The notes beneath the pieces are model-generated. The model did not search any database. It had not been told where the DNA came from and worked only from the letters and a program-made list of their open reading frames with translations. Below, in pieces: positions 26,661-34,851 of a stretch of DNA of 64,000 bases. The DNA is from Leptotrichia sp. oral taxon 215 str. W9775 (GTDB taxonomy: Bacteria > Fusobacteriota > Fusobacteriia > Fusobacteriales > Leptotrichiaceae). The stretch spans positions 3,454 to 67,453 of the forward strand of contig NZ_KI272866.1 of the NCBI RefSeq assembly GCF_000469505.1. Direction: 5' to 3'. Made by a program: the position numbers and the translations under genes. How positions within the stretch are numbered: position 1 is the first letter of the stretch; each line of letters begins with the position of its first letter.

Positions 26661-26748
26661 AGTATAGGAGAGACTCTTATAGGGCACCGAAGGTACAAGT
26701 TGATAATTTGCAATTATTAATGAAATTCTCAGGTAAAAGGACTATACT
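26661..26748 (+). promoter_or_regulatory. Glycine riboswitch, single aptamer
   Basis: P1 is formed by AGTATAG (26661-26667) and CTATACT (26742-26748). Inside lie the hallmark core strings GGAGAGACTC, GGGCACCGAAGG and TTCTCAGGTAAAAGGAC of glycine aptamers. Only one aptamer is visible; the tract 26749-26776 that would hold a second lacks these strings. It controls the glycine reductase operon that begins at grdX. Glycine binding is expected to relieve termination at the hairpin at 26777 (ON switch), as in other catabolic glycine riboswitches. Confidence 0.9.
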
Positions 26749-26776
26749 TGGACAAACTCTGAAAAATTTGACAGGG

Positions 26777-26800
26777 AAATGCTCTAGGCATTTTCTTTTT
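26777..26800 (+). terminator. Riboswitch expression-platform terminator
   Basis: AAATGC/GCATTT stem with a 5-nt loop, followed by TCTTTTT, 29 nt after the aptamer. An alternative pairing of GAAAAATTTGAC (26761-26772) with GTCAAATGCATTTTC (26811-26825) could act as the competing fold. Confidence 0.7.
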
Positions 26801-26847
26801 AGTTTGTAGAGTCAAATGCATTTTCGATACATTTAAGGGAGGGTGAA

Positions 26848-27219
26848 GTGAAATTATTAACTAATAATCCTGCGTTTTTAAACTATGATAAGAAAAACAT
26901 AGAAGTGGACTACAGGGAAACGGATTATCTGGGAATATTAAAAATAGCACGTGACTACGTACATGAAAATTACAGAATACTTACACATCCTCTTTATGGG
27001 AGTGTAAAACCTAACGAAACTATTTACAGATCTGTAGTTTTAGTTGAGGGAGATTCAACTGACACAGATTCGGTTGTTTTACTGGCTTCAGCTATAGAAA
27101 CTTTTGAAAAGTTCAAAGGGAACAGAAGAACACCGGCATGGATAGACAGGGTCAAGGAAGATTTCAGCGTTATAGACTATGACTTGATAACAAATGCGAT
27201 TGAAAGAATTGTAAAATAG
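26848..27219 (+). CDS. grdX: GrdX protein of the glycine reductase operon
   Basis: 123 aa, GTG start behind GGGAGGG. GrdX is the small protein that opens grd operons in clostridia and Fusobacteria; its role is undetermined. Family features: LLTNNPAF at the start, the Tyr-rich segment ARDYVHENYRILTHPLYGSVKPNE (seen here as two parts HENYRILTHPLYG and SVKPNETIYRSVVL) and a central acidic VEGDSTDTDSVVL. First gene after the riboswitch. Confidence 0.88.
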   Translation: MKLLTNNPAFLNYDKKNIEVDYRETDYLGILKIARDYVHENYRILTHPLYGSVKPNETIYRSVVLVEGDSTDTDSVVLLASAIETFEKFKGNRRTPAWIDRVKEDFSVIDYDLITNAIERIVK

Positions 27220-27249
27220 TATACTAAAAAAATTAAGGAGGATAATATC

Positions 27250-28194
27250 ATGGCAGAGCATTTTGACTTAATCATTATAGGGTCAGGGCCAGGAGGACTG
27301 GCAGCAGCTCTATATGCAGCAAGAGGAAGAATGAAGACATTAATTCTTGAAAAAGGGCAGAACGGAGGACAAGCGGCGATTACTCACCTGATAGAAAACT
27401 ATCCAGGGTCAATCGAAGATCCAACAGGTCCTAAATTAACTCACAGAATGTTAGAACAGGCTAAAAACTTCGGAGCAGAAGTGAGAAAAGAAGAAGTAGT
27501 GGATGTAGACTTTACAGGAAAAGAAAAAATAGTTAAATGTAAAGATGCAGAATATACTGCAAAAGCTGTAGTTATCGCTACAGGAGCAACTCCAAGAAAA
27601 TTGGATGCACCAGGAATCAGAGAACTTTCAGGAAAAGGAATTTCATACTGTGCAACATGTGATGCAGACTTCTTTAGAGATCTTGAAGTATATGTAGTAG
27701 GTGGAGGAAACAGTGCAGTTGAAGAAGCTATCTACCTTACTAAATTTGCAAGACAGGTTCACATTGTTCATATGTTAGATCATTTCCAATGTGAAAGCAT
27801 CACTTTAGAAAAAGCTAAAGCGGTACCTAATCTTGACATCAGAACAAGAACTGTAGTTCAAGAAGTAAAAGGTGACGGAATACTTGAATCAATAGTATTT
27901 AAAAATCTTGATACAGATGAAGTATACGAAGTTGAAGCTGATGAAGAAGATGGAACAATGGGATTATTCGTATTCATAGGATATCAACCACAAACTGAAC
28001 TATTCAAAGGAAAAGTTGATATAGATCAGTATGGTTACATTGTAGCTGGAGAAAGTACTGAAACAAGTGTACCAGGTGTATTCGTAGCAGGAGACTGCAG
28101 AGTTAAGGAAGTTCGTCAAGTTGTTACAGCTGCGGCAGATGGTGCAGTAGCGGCAATTATGGCTGAAAAATATATAAGTAAAGAATTTGAATAG
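27250..28194 (+). CDS. trxB: Thioredoxin reductase of the glycine reductase system
   Basis: 314 aa behind AAGGAGG. FAD-binding GSGPGGLAAALYAARG, the redox pair C134-A-T-C137, an NAD(P)-binding GGGNSAVEEA and the C-terminal FAD contact VFVAGDCR. It passes electrons from NAD(P)H, or from ferredoxin in some anaerobes, to the thioredoxin encoded next, which regenerates the selenoprotein GrdA after each turnover. Confidence 0.92.
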   Translation: MAEHFDLIIIGSGPGGLAAALYAARGRMKTLILEKGQNGGQAAITHLIENYPGSIEDPTGPKLTHRMLEQAKNFGAEVRKEEVVDVDFTGKEKIVKCKDAEYTAKAVVIATGATPRKLDAPGIRELSGKGISYCATCDADFFRDLEVYVVGGGNSAVEEAIYLTKFARQVHIVHMLDHFQCESITLEKAKAVPNLDIRTRTVVQEVKGDGILESIVFKNLDTDEVYEVEADEEDGTMGLFVFIGYQPQTELFKGKVDIDQYGYIVAGESTETSVPGVFVAGDCRVKEVRQVVTAAADGAVAAIMAEKYISKEFE

Positions 28195-28222
28195 TGATTT
28201 ATAAAAATCATAATTAAATTGG

Positions 28223-28252
28223 TTAAATAATAATTTTATATATATTATTTAA
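28223..28252. promoter_or_regulatory. Palindrome TTAAATAATA-N10-TATTATTTAA, copy 1
   Basis: Perfect 10-bp half-sites with a 10-bp spacer, 28 bp before the trxA ATG. The same motif with the same geometry occurs upstream of the TDT gene (60671-60700) and the second dehydrogenase-like gene (61923-61951). Its right half overlaps a possible -10 (TATATT). Confidence 0.6.
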
Positions 28253-28279
28253 AAAAGAAAATAGAAAGGTGTGAAGAAG

Positions 28280-28597
28280 ATGTTAGAATTAACAAAAGAC
28301 AACTTTGAAGCTGAAGTTTTACAAGCTGAAGGATATGTATTTGTAGATTTCTGGAGTCAAGGATGTGAACCTTGTAAGGCATTAATGCCAGAAGTTCATA
28401 AACTTGCTGAAAAATATGAAGGTAAAATGAAATTTGCCGCTCTGGATACTACATCAGCAAGACGTTTAGCTATTAAACAAAGAGTTTTAGGATTACCTAC
28501 ATTAGCTGTCTACAAAGATGGTGAAAAAATTGATGAAGTAACAAAAGATGATGCGACTATTGAAAACGTGGAAGCATTAATCAAAAAATATATCTAA
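28280..28597 (+). CDS. trxA: Thioredoxin of the glycine reductase system
   Basis: 105 aa from ATG 28280; GTG 28271 is too close to the AAAGG site. A thioredoxin fold with active site W-S-Q-G-C29-E-P-C32 instead of the usual W-C-G-P-C. The G-C-x-P-C form is known from thioredoxins that serve glycine reductase in amino-acid-fermenting clostridia. The cis-Pro segment (LGLPTLAVYKDG) is intact. Preceded by the palindrome at 28223. Confidence 0.9.
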   Translation: MLELTKDNFEAEVLQAEGYVFVDFWSQGCEPCKALMPEVHKLAEKYEGKMKFAALDTTSARRLAIKQRVLGLPTLAVYKDGEKIDEVTKDDATIENVEALIKKYI

Positions 28598-28616
28598 TAG
28601 TAAAGGAGGAGTCATT

Positions 28617-29903
28617 ATGCGTCTTGAGTTAGGCAAGATTTTCATAAAGGACATTCAATTTGCTTCAGAATCTAAAATCGAAAATAACGTATTGTACGTT
28701 AATAAGGATGAATTAAGAAAGGCAATATGGGACGACGAAGCAATCGTATCAGTAGAGTTTGACATAGCAAAGCCAGGAGAGAGCGTTCGTATTACACCAG
28801 TAAAAGATGTAATCGAGCCTCGTGTAAAGGTTGAAGGAAGAGGAGGAATTTTCCCAGGAGTTTTATCAAAGGTTGACACTGTAGGAGAAGGAAAAACTAT
28901 AGCTTTAAAAGGTATGGCAGTAGTAACTACAGGAAAAATCGTTGGGTTCCAGGAAGGTATCGTAGATATGACTGGGCCAGGTGCTGAGTACACACCTTTC
29001 TCAAAATTAAACAACTTGGTAATCATTGCTGAACCTGCTGAAGGAATCAAACAGCATGAGCATGAAAAAGCAGTACGTTACATTGGATTCAAAGCTGCTA
29101 AATATTTAGGAGAATTGGCAAGAAACTTACAGCCTGAAGAAACAAAAGTATACGAAACAAAACCATTACTTGAACAAATAGCACAATATCCTGATTTACC
29201 AAAAGTAGGATATGTATACATGCTACAAACTCAAGGATTATTACACGATACTTATGTATACGGAGTAGATGCAAAACAAATAGTTCCTACAATTCTTTAT
29301 CCAACAGAAATAATGGATGGAGCAATCGTAAGTGGAAACTGCGTGTCTGCATGTGATAAAAACCCTACTTATGTACACTTAAATAACGGTGTAATAGAAG
29401 AACTTTATGAAAAACATGGAAAGGAAATCAACTTCCTTGGTGTTATCATAACTAATGAAAACGTATACCTAGCTGATAAAGAAAGATCATCTAACTGGAC
29501 AGCTAAGTTCACTAAGTATTTAGGACTTGATGCAGCTATCGTTTCTCAAGAAGGATTTGGAAACCCAGATACTGACTTGATAATGAACTGTAAGAAAATT
29601 GAAACTGAAGGTGTAAAAACTGTTATCGTTACTGATGAATATGCAGGACAAAACGGAGCGAGCCAAAGCTTGGCCGATGCAGATCCAAAAGCTAACGCAG
29701 TTGTAACTGGAGGAAACGCAAACCAATTAATCGTATTACCTAAATTAGACAAAATAATTGGACACATTGATGTAGTTAACGTAATTGCAGGAGGACACCA
29801 CGATTCATTAAAAGAAGATGGAACAATCGAAGTTGAAATTCAAGCAATTACAGGTGCAACAAATGAAACAGGATTTGGATATTTAACAGCTAAGACTTAC
29901 TAG
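28617..29903 (+). CDS. grdE: Glycine reductase protein B, alpha/beta subunit precursor
   Basis: 428 aa behind AAAGGAGGAG. GrdE is made as a proprotein and cleaved at an Asn-Cys bond to give the beta and alpha chains, the new N-terminal Cys becoming a carbonyl (pyruvoyl-type) group that binds the amino group of glycine. The site is seen as SGNCVSACD with N241-C242, the position known for the family. Partner of the selenoprotein GrdB (gamma subunit). Confidence 0.94.
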   Translation: MRLELGKIFIKDIQFASESKIENNVLYVNKDELRKAIWDDEAIVSVEFDIAKPGESVRITPVKDVIEPRVKVEGRGGIFPGVLSKVDTVGEGKTIALKGMAVVTTGKIVGFQEGIVDMTGPGAEYTPFSKLNNLVIIAEPAEGIKQHEHEKAVRYIGFKAAKYLGELARNLQPEETKVYETKPLLEQIAQYPDLPKVGYVYMLQTQGLLHDTYVYGVDAKQIVPTILYPTEIMDGAIVSGNCVSACDKNPTYVHLNNGVIEELYEKHGKEINFLGVIITNENVYLADKERSSNWTAKFTKYLGLDAAIVSQEGFGNPDTDLIMNCKKIETEGVKTVIVTDEYAGQNGASQSLADADPKANAVVTGGNANQLIVLPKLDKIIGHIDVVNVIAGGHHDSLKEDGTIEVEIQAITGATNETGFGYLTAKTY

Positions 29904-30001
29904 AATTAAACAAACAGCCAAATAAAATTTAGAAAAATAATAAAATCAAAAGAAAAAATTTAAGTTAATTATCAAATGAAAAAGAAATTGGAGGAAAGAT
30001 A

Positions 30002-30463
30002 ATGAGTAGTTTAAAAAATAAAAAAGTTATCATTATCGGAGATAGAGACGGTATACCTGGTCTAGCTATCGAAGAATGTGTAAAAACTATAGAAGGAACA
30101 GAGATTGTATTTTCATCTACTGAATGCTTTGTCTGAACGGCTGCGGGTGCGATGGACTTAGAAAACCAAAAACGTGTTAAGGAAGCTGCCGAAAAATTCG
30201 GTAACGAAAACGTTGCGGTTCTATTAGGTGCGTCAGAAGCCGAAGCTGCTGGTCTAGCAGCTGAAACAGTAACTGTAGGAGATCCAACTTTTGCAGGGCC
30301 GTTGGCAGGAGTAGAATTACATCTTGCAGTTTACCACATAGTAGAAGAAGAAGTAAAATCACAAGTTGATCCAGCTGTTTACGAAGAACAAGTTGGAATG
30401 ATGGAAATGGTATTGGATGTCGACGCAATTTCAGAAGAAATGAAAGACGTACGTGGTGAATAA
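30002..30463 (+). CDS. grdA: Glycine reductase selenoprotein A (Sec at residue 45)
   Basis: 153 aa when UGA 30134-30136 is read as selenocysteine; the sequence around it, S-T-E-C-F-V-U-T-A-A-G-A-M, is the GrdA active site (C-x-x-U). ATG 30002 follows GGAGGAAAG; the frame stays open on both sides of the UGA with unbroken homology (KNKKVIIIGDRDGIPG before, MDLENQKRVKEAAEKFG after). It carries the carboxymethyl-selenoether from protein B to protein C and is re-reduced by thioredoxin. A SECIS stem after this UGA is less obvious than for grdB. Ordinary gene callers would truncate it to 30152-30463. Confidence 0.96.
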
Positions 30464-30490
30464 TCCAACAACACAATGAGGAGGTAAAAA

Positions 30491-31801
30491 ATGTCAAAGA
30501 TTAGAGTAGTACACTACATTAACCAGTTCTTTGCTGGGGTTGGAGGAGAAGAACAAGCTCACATAGAGCCTGAGTTGCGTAAAGAATTACCCCCAATATC
30601 ACAGCAATTACAAGATAAGCTGGGAGAAGAATTTGAAATAGTAGCTGCAGTAGTATGTGGAGACAGCTATTTCAACGAAAATTTAGAAAAAGCGCAAGCA
30701 ACTTTATTAGAAATGATTAAAGGGGAAAACCCACAATTATTCATTGCAGGACCAGCATTTAACGCAGGACGTTACGGGGTTGCTGCAGGAACAATTACAA
30801 AATTAATCCAGGATGAATTACATATACCTGCTGTAACAGCAATGTATATTGAAAACCCTGGAGTAGATATGTATAGAAAAGATATATATATCGTAGAAGC
30901 AACAGACAGTGCTGCAGGAATGAGAAAGGTTTTACCTAAATTAGCAAAATTAGCAGCAAAATTAGCAAAAGGTGAAGAAATACTTTCACCAGCTGAAGAC
31001 GGATATATAGCTAAAGGAGTAAGGGTTAACTACTTCCACGAAGATACAGGTTCAAAACGTGCGGTAGATATGCTGATTAAAAAAATCAAAGGTGAAGCTT
31101 TTGAAACAGAATATCCAATGCCAGATTTTGACCGTGTTGAACCAGCTGCGGCTATTAAAGATCTATCTAAAGCAAAAATCGCTCTAGTTACATCTGGAGG
31201 AATTGTTCCAAAAGGAAACCCTGATCACATTGAATCATCTTCAGCTTCAAAATATGGAACATACAGCATAGCAGGTGTTGAAGACTTAACAGCTGAAACA
31301 TATGAAACAGCTCATGGAGGATACGATCCTGTATACGCAAATGAAGATGCTGACCGTGTGTTACCTGTGGATGTATTAAGAGAATTTGAAAAAGCAGGAA
31401 AAATTGGAAAATTGTACGATGAATTTTCTACTACTGTAGGAAATGGTACAGCAGTAGCAAGTGCAAAAGCATTTGCAGAAGAAATTGGAAAAAAATTAGT
31501 GGCTGATGGGGTAGATGCAGTTATCCTTACATCTACTTGAGGAACTTGTACTCGTTGCGGTGCAACGATGGTAAAAGGAATAGAAAAATACGGTATACCT
31601 GTAGTACATATGTGTACAGTAGTACCTATATCACTAACAGTTGGAGCAAACAGAATCGTTCCAACTATAGCGATACCTCACCCATTGGGTAATCCAAAAT
31701 TAGATAGTATAGAAGAAGAAAGAAAAATAAGAAGAAAATTAGTTGAAAAAGCATTAAATGCTTTAACAACTGAAGTAGACGGTCAAACAGTATTTGAATA
31801 A
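30491..31801 (+). CDS. grdB: Glycine reductase protein B gamma subunit, selenoprotein (Sec at residue 350)
   Basis: 436 aa with UGA 31538-31540 read as Sec. The context T-S-T-U-G-T-C-T-R-C-G-A-T is the GrdB signature. ATG 30491 follows GAGGAGG. GrdB uses its selenolate to attack the glycine Schiff base held on GrdE, releasing ammonia. A perfect SECIS-like hairpin follows the UGA. Untreated gene calling splits the gene at the UGA into 30491-31540 and 31568-31801. Confidence 0.97.
31553..31567 (+). other. SECIS-like hairpin of grdB
   Basis: CGTTGC/GCAACG, a perfect 6-bp stem with loop GGT beginning 18 nt after the UGA. Spacing and loop G residues fit bacterial SECIS elements recognised by SelB. 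Confidence 0.85.
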
Positions 31802-31843
31802 TTAACTTAAAGTAATTCAGAAAGGAGAAGGAGCCTGTCTTAA

Positions 31844-33406
31844 TTGGAAAACAGTCCTTTTAAGACGGCTCCAAATAAAGATATGAATTATCCAGTATTT
31901 AGAGGAGCAGGTTATGTTCTTGTTCATACACCTGACATGATTGAAAATGGATCAACATGTGCAATAGAAAGAGAAACTAACCCTGACTCAGAATTTCTAA
32001 AAGAAATAAAAAACCACATAAGAAGTTACGAAGAAGTTGTAGATTACCTTCCAAACCAAGTTTATATAGGAAGAAAAACTCCAGAAGAGTTAAATACATT
32101 CCCTATGCCTTGGTATGATATAAAAGATCAGAAAGGTGATCGTCATGGAAAATTTGGACAAATAGTTCCTCAGGACGAATTTATTGCATTACTTAAAATA
32201 GTAGATGCATTTGATTTAGTACACTTATCAGAAGAATTCATATCTGCAGTACGTCCAAAAATAGAAGAAAATTTCAAAGAATTGGAACCTTTCTTTGGAC
32301 AACTTAAAAGCGATGATATTAGTGAAATAGATCCTAAAGATTATACACTGACTCACGAAGGAAAAGTTGTAGGATATGTAAAAAGAGCACATGATGTGGA
32401 TCCAAACTTAAATTCACATGTAATGGCTGAAAACCTTGTAGTTAAAGCATCAGGAGTAATTTCGGCACTTGAAATGTTAAGAGATTCAAAAATAGATCCT
32501 AAAGAAATTGATTATGTAATAGAATGTTCTGAAGAAGCGTGTGGAGACATAAACCAACGTGGTGGAGGAAACTTTGCAAAATCAATAGCTGAAATAGCAG
32601 GATTAGTAAATGCAACAGGATCAGATTTACGTGGATTCTGTGCGGCACCTACACATGCATTAATAAGTGCAGCTTCATATGTAAAAGCAGGAATTTATAA
32701 AAATGTAATGGTAGTTGCAGGAGGAGCAACAGCAAAATTAGGAATGAACGCAAAAGATCACGTTAAAAAAGGAATTCCAGTATTGGAAGACGTTTTAGGT
32801 GGATTTGCGATACTTGTTTCTGAAAACGATGGTGTAAATCCAATAATAAGAACTGACTTAATTGGAAAACACAATGTTGGAACAGGTTCTTCACCTCAAG
32901 CTGTTATCTCAGCACTTGTAACACCTGGATTAGAAAAAGCAAACTTAAAAATAACTGATGTAGATGTATTCTCAGTTGAAATGCAAAACCCTGACATAAC
33001 AAAAGCGGCAGGAGCAGGAAATGTACCTGAAGCAAACTATAAAATGATAGGTGCATTGGCTGTAATGCGTGGAGACATTGAGAAAAAAGATCTTAAATCA
33101 TTCATAGAAACAAAAGGATTGCCAGGATGGGCTCCAACACAAGGGCATATTCCTTCAGGAGTACCTTATGTAGGATTCTTACGTGATGATTTGACTACAG
33201 GAAACAAAAATAGAGCAATGATAGTAGGAAAAGGAAGCTTATTCTTAGGAAGAATGACTAACTTATTTGATGGTGTTTCATTTATTGCTGAAAGAAATAC
33301 TGGAGAAAAATCTGAAGAAGGAGCAGTTTCTAAAGAGGAAATAAGAAAAATAATAGCAGAATCAATTAAAAAACTTGCTCAAAATATCGCAGATACAGAA
33401 GAGTAG
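31844..33406 (+). CDS. grdC: Glycine reductase protein C beta subunit
   Basis: 520 aa from TTG 31844 (AAAGGAGAAGGAG ~11 bp upstream); ATG 31883 starting MNYPVFRGAGYVLVHTPDM is nearer the family N-terminus but has only a weak site. GrdC, thiolase-like in fold, has conserved Cys in VIECSEEACGD and RGFCAAPTHALI. With GrdD it converts the carboxymethyl group carried by GrdA to an acetyl thioester and then acetyl phosphate. Confidence 0.92.
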   Translation: MENSPFKTAPNKDMNYPVFRGAGYVLVHTPDMIENGSTCAIERETNPDSEFLKEIKNHIRSYEEVVDYLPNQVYIGRKTPEELNTFPMPWYDIKDQKGDRHGKFGQIVPQDEFIALLKIVDAFDLVHLSEEFISAVRPKIEENFKELEPFFGQLKSDDISEIDPKDYTLTHEGKVVGYVKRAHDVDPNLNSHVMAENLVVKASGVISALEMLRDSKIDPKEIDYVIECSEEACGDINQRGGGNFAKSIAEIAGLVNATGSDLRGFCAAPTHALISAASYVKAGIYKNVMVVAGGATAKLGMNAKDHVKKGIPVLEDVLGGFAILVSENDGVNPIIRTDLIGKHNVGTGSSPQAVISALVTPGLEKANLKITDVDVFSVEMQNPDITKAAGAGNVPEANYKMIGALAVMRGDIEKKDLKSFIETKGLPGWAPTQGHIPSGVPYVGFLRDDLTTGNKNRAMIVGKGSLFLGRMTNLFDGVSFIAERNTGEKSEEGAVSKEEIRKIIAESIKKLAQNIADTEE

Positions 33407-33422
33407 GGAGGTGTATGCTATA

Positions 33423-34565
33423 ATGAGTAAAAAAATAATTTCTCAAGTACTGCTTGAAGTAGCTGAAGCTATTGAAACAGGAAATTTTGGGAAAAAAGTA
33501 AAAGTAGGAGTAACAACATTAGGAAGTGAACATGGACCTGAAAATATTATAAAAGGTGCACAACTGGCTAAGAATGATTTGTTTGACATAGTTCTTATAG
33601 GAAAAGGTCACGAAGATTTTGAAAGCTACGAAGTTGAAACTGAAGAAGAGGTGCATAAAAAAATGGAAGAACTACTTGACAGTGGAGAAATAGCTTCTTG
33701 CGTTACAATGCACTATAATTTCCCAATAGGAGTTTCAACAGTAGGTAGAGTAATAACTCCTGGAAGAGGAAATGAAATGTTTATAGCAACAACTACCGGA
33801 ACATCTGCTACTGACAGAGTAGAAGCAATGGTAAGAAATGCGATATATGGTATAGCTACAGCTAAATCAGTAGGAATTAAAAAACCTACAGTAGGTATAA
33901 TAAATATAGAAGGGGCAAGACAAACTGAAAAGTTACTGTCTGAACTTCAAAAAAATGGATATGACTTTGAATTCACAGAATCTCAAAGAGCTGATGGTGG
34001 TGCAGTAATGAGAGGAAATGACTTGTTGATGGGTACACCTGATGTCATGGTAACAGACTCATTAACAGGAAATTTATTTATGAAAATATTCTCATCATAT
34101 ACTACAGGTGGAGATTACGAAGCCGAAGGATATGGATACGGTCCTGGAGTAGGAGAAAACTATGATAGAAGAGTATTGATACTTTCAAGAGCATCAGGAT
34201 CACCTGTTGTTGCTAAAGCATTAAAATATGCTTATGAAGTAGCTACAGGAAAAGTTAACGAAGTAGCTCGGGATGAATATAAAAAGGCACAAGCAGCAGG
34301 ATTGGATAAAATCTTTGCTGAATTGAAAAATAAAAAGCAGGATAGCAAGCCTTCAGAAGAAATAAAGGCTCCTGAAAAAGAAGTTGTAACATCTCAAATA
34401 GCTGGTGTAGATATTATGGATCTTGAAGATGCAACTAAAGTTCTTTGGAAACATGGTATATATGCTGAAAATGGAATGGGATGTACAGGGCCAATTATTC
34501 TTGTAAATAAGGTTAATAAAGATAAAGCAAAAGAAATTTTAAGAGCAGAAGGATTATTATCATAA
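33423..34565 (+). CDS. grdD: Glycine reductase protein C alpha subunit
   Basis: 380 aa from ATG 33423 with GGGAGG 11 bp upstream; the longer frame from 33375 would overlap grdC. PlsX-like phosphate acyltransferase fold. It transfers the acetyl group from an enzyme thiol to phosphate. Near the C-terminus the family Cys is seen in NGMGCTGPIILVN. Last gene of the operon, closed by a terminator. Confidence 0.93.
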   Translation: MSKKIISQVLLEVAEAIETGNFGKKVKVGVTTLGSEHGPENIIKGAQLAKNDLFDIVLIGKGHEDFESYEVETEEEVHKKMEELLDSGEIASCVTMHYNFPIGVSTVGRVITPGRGNEMFIATTTGTSATDRVEAMVRNAIYGIATAKSVGIKKPTVGIINIEGARQTEKLLSELQKNGYDFEFTESQRADGGAVMRGNDLLMGTPDVMVTDSLTGNLFMKIFSSYTTGGDYEAEGYGYGPGVGENYDRRVLILSRASGSPVVAKALKYAYEVATGKVNEVARDEYKKAQAAGLDKIFAELKNKKQDSKPSEEIKAPEKEVVTSQIAGVDIMDLEDATKVLWKHGIYAENGMGCTGPIILVNKVNKDKAKEILRAEGLLS

Positions 34566-34596
34566 TTTATTCAAATAAATAATTATTCCAGAAATA

Positions 34597-34640
34597 AAGC
34601 CTATAATTTTATGCGGAATATTTATAGGCTTCATTTTCTT
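34597..34640 (+). terminator. Terminator after grdD
   Basis: Perfect arms AAGCCTATAA and TTATAGGCTT around a 15-nt loop, followed by CATTTTCTT. Confidence 0.82.
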
Positions 34641-34680
34641 AAAAAAAATTATGATATATGAGTATTATTCTAGCAACTAT

Positions 34681-34698
34681 TTGTTAAAAAAATAACGA
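34681..34698. promoter_or_regulatory. Candidate Rex operator
   Basis: TTGTTAA-AAAA-ATAACGA matches the TTGTTAANNNNTTAACAA Rex consensus in 12 of 14 positions. It lies ~155 bp before the symporter ATG. rex is encoded at 8591. A second small palindrome AACACATGTT follows at 34699. Confidence 0.5.
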
Positions 34699-34851
34699 AC
34701 ACATGTTATTTAAGTGCAGACATATAGTGGTTATAAATTAATAGCTAGTTATAAGTGGTTATTTGAAGTTAAAAGAAAAATTTACTGCCATAATTTTAAT
34801 ATAACACTTTATTTCTGTACATCAAAAATAATCACACAAGGAGTGAGAACT

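Noticed and set aside
26749..26776. Second glycine aptamer
   Set aside because: The GAGAG, CACCGAAGG and CAGGTAAAAGGAC core strings are absent; only one aptamer is supported.
30152..30463. Separate 103-aa gene starting after the grdA UGA
   Set aside because: Homology continues upstream through Sec; it is the 3' part of grdA.
31568..31801. Separate 77-aa gene starting after the grdB UGA
   Set aside because: It continues the GrdB frame; part of one selenoprotein.
34714..34851. N-terminal extension of the Na+/alanine-glycine symporter
   Set aside because: No ribosome site before 34714, no family similarity, and AAGGAGTG marks the ATG at 34852.
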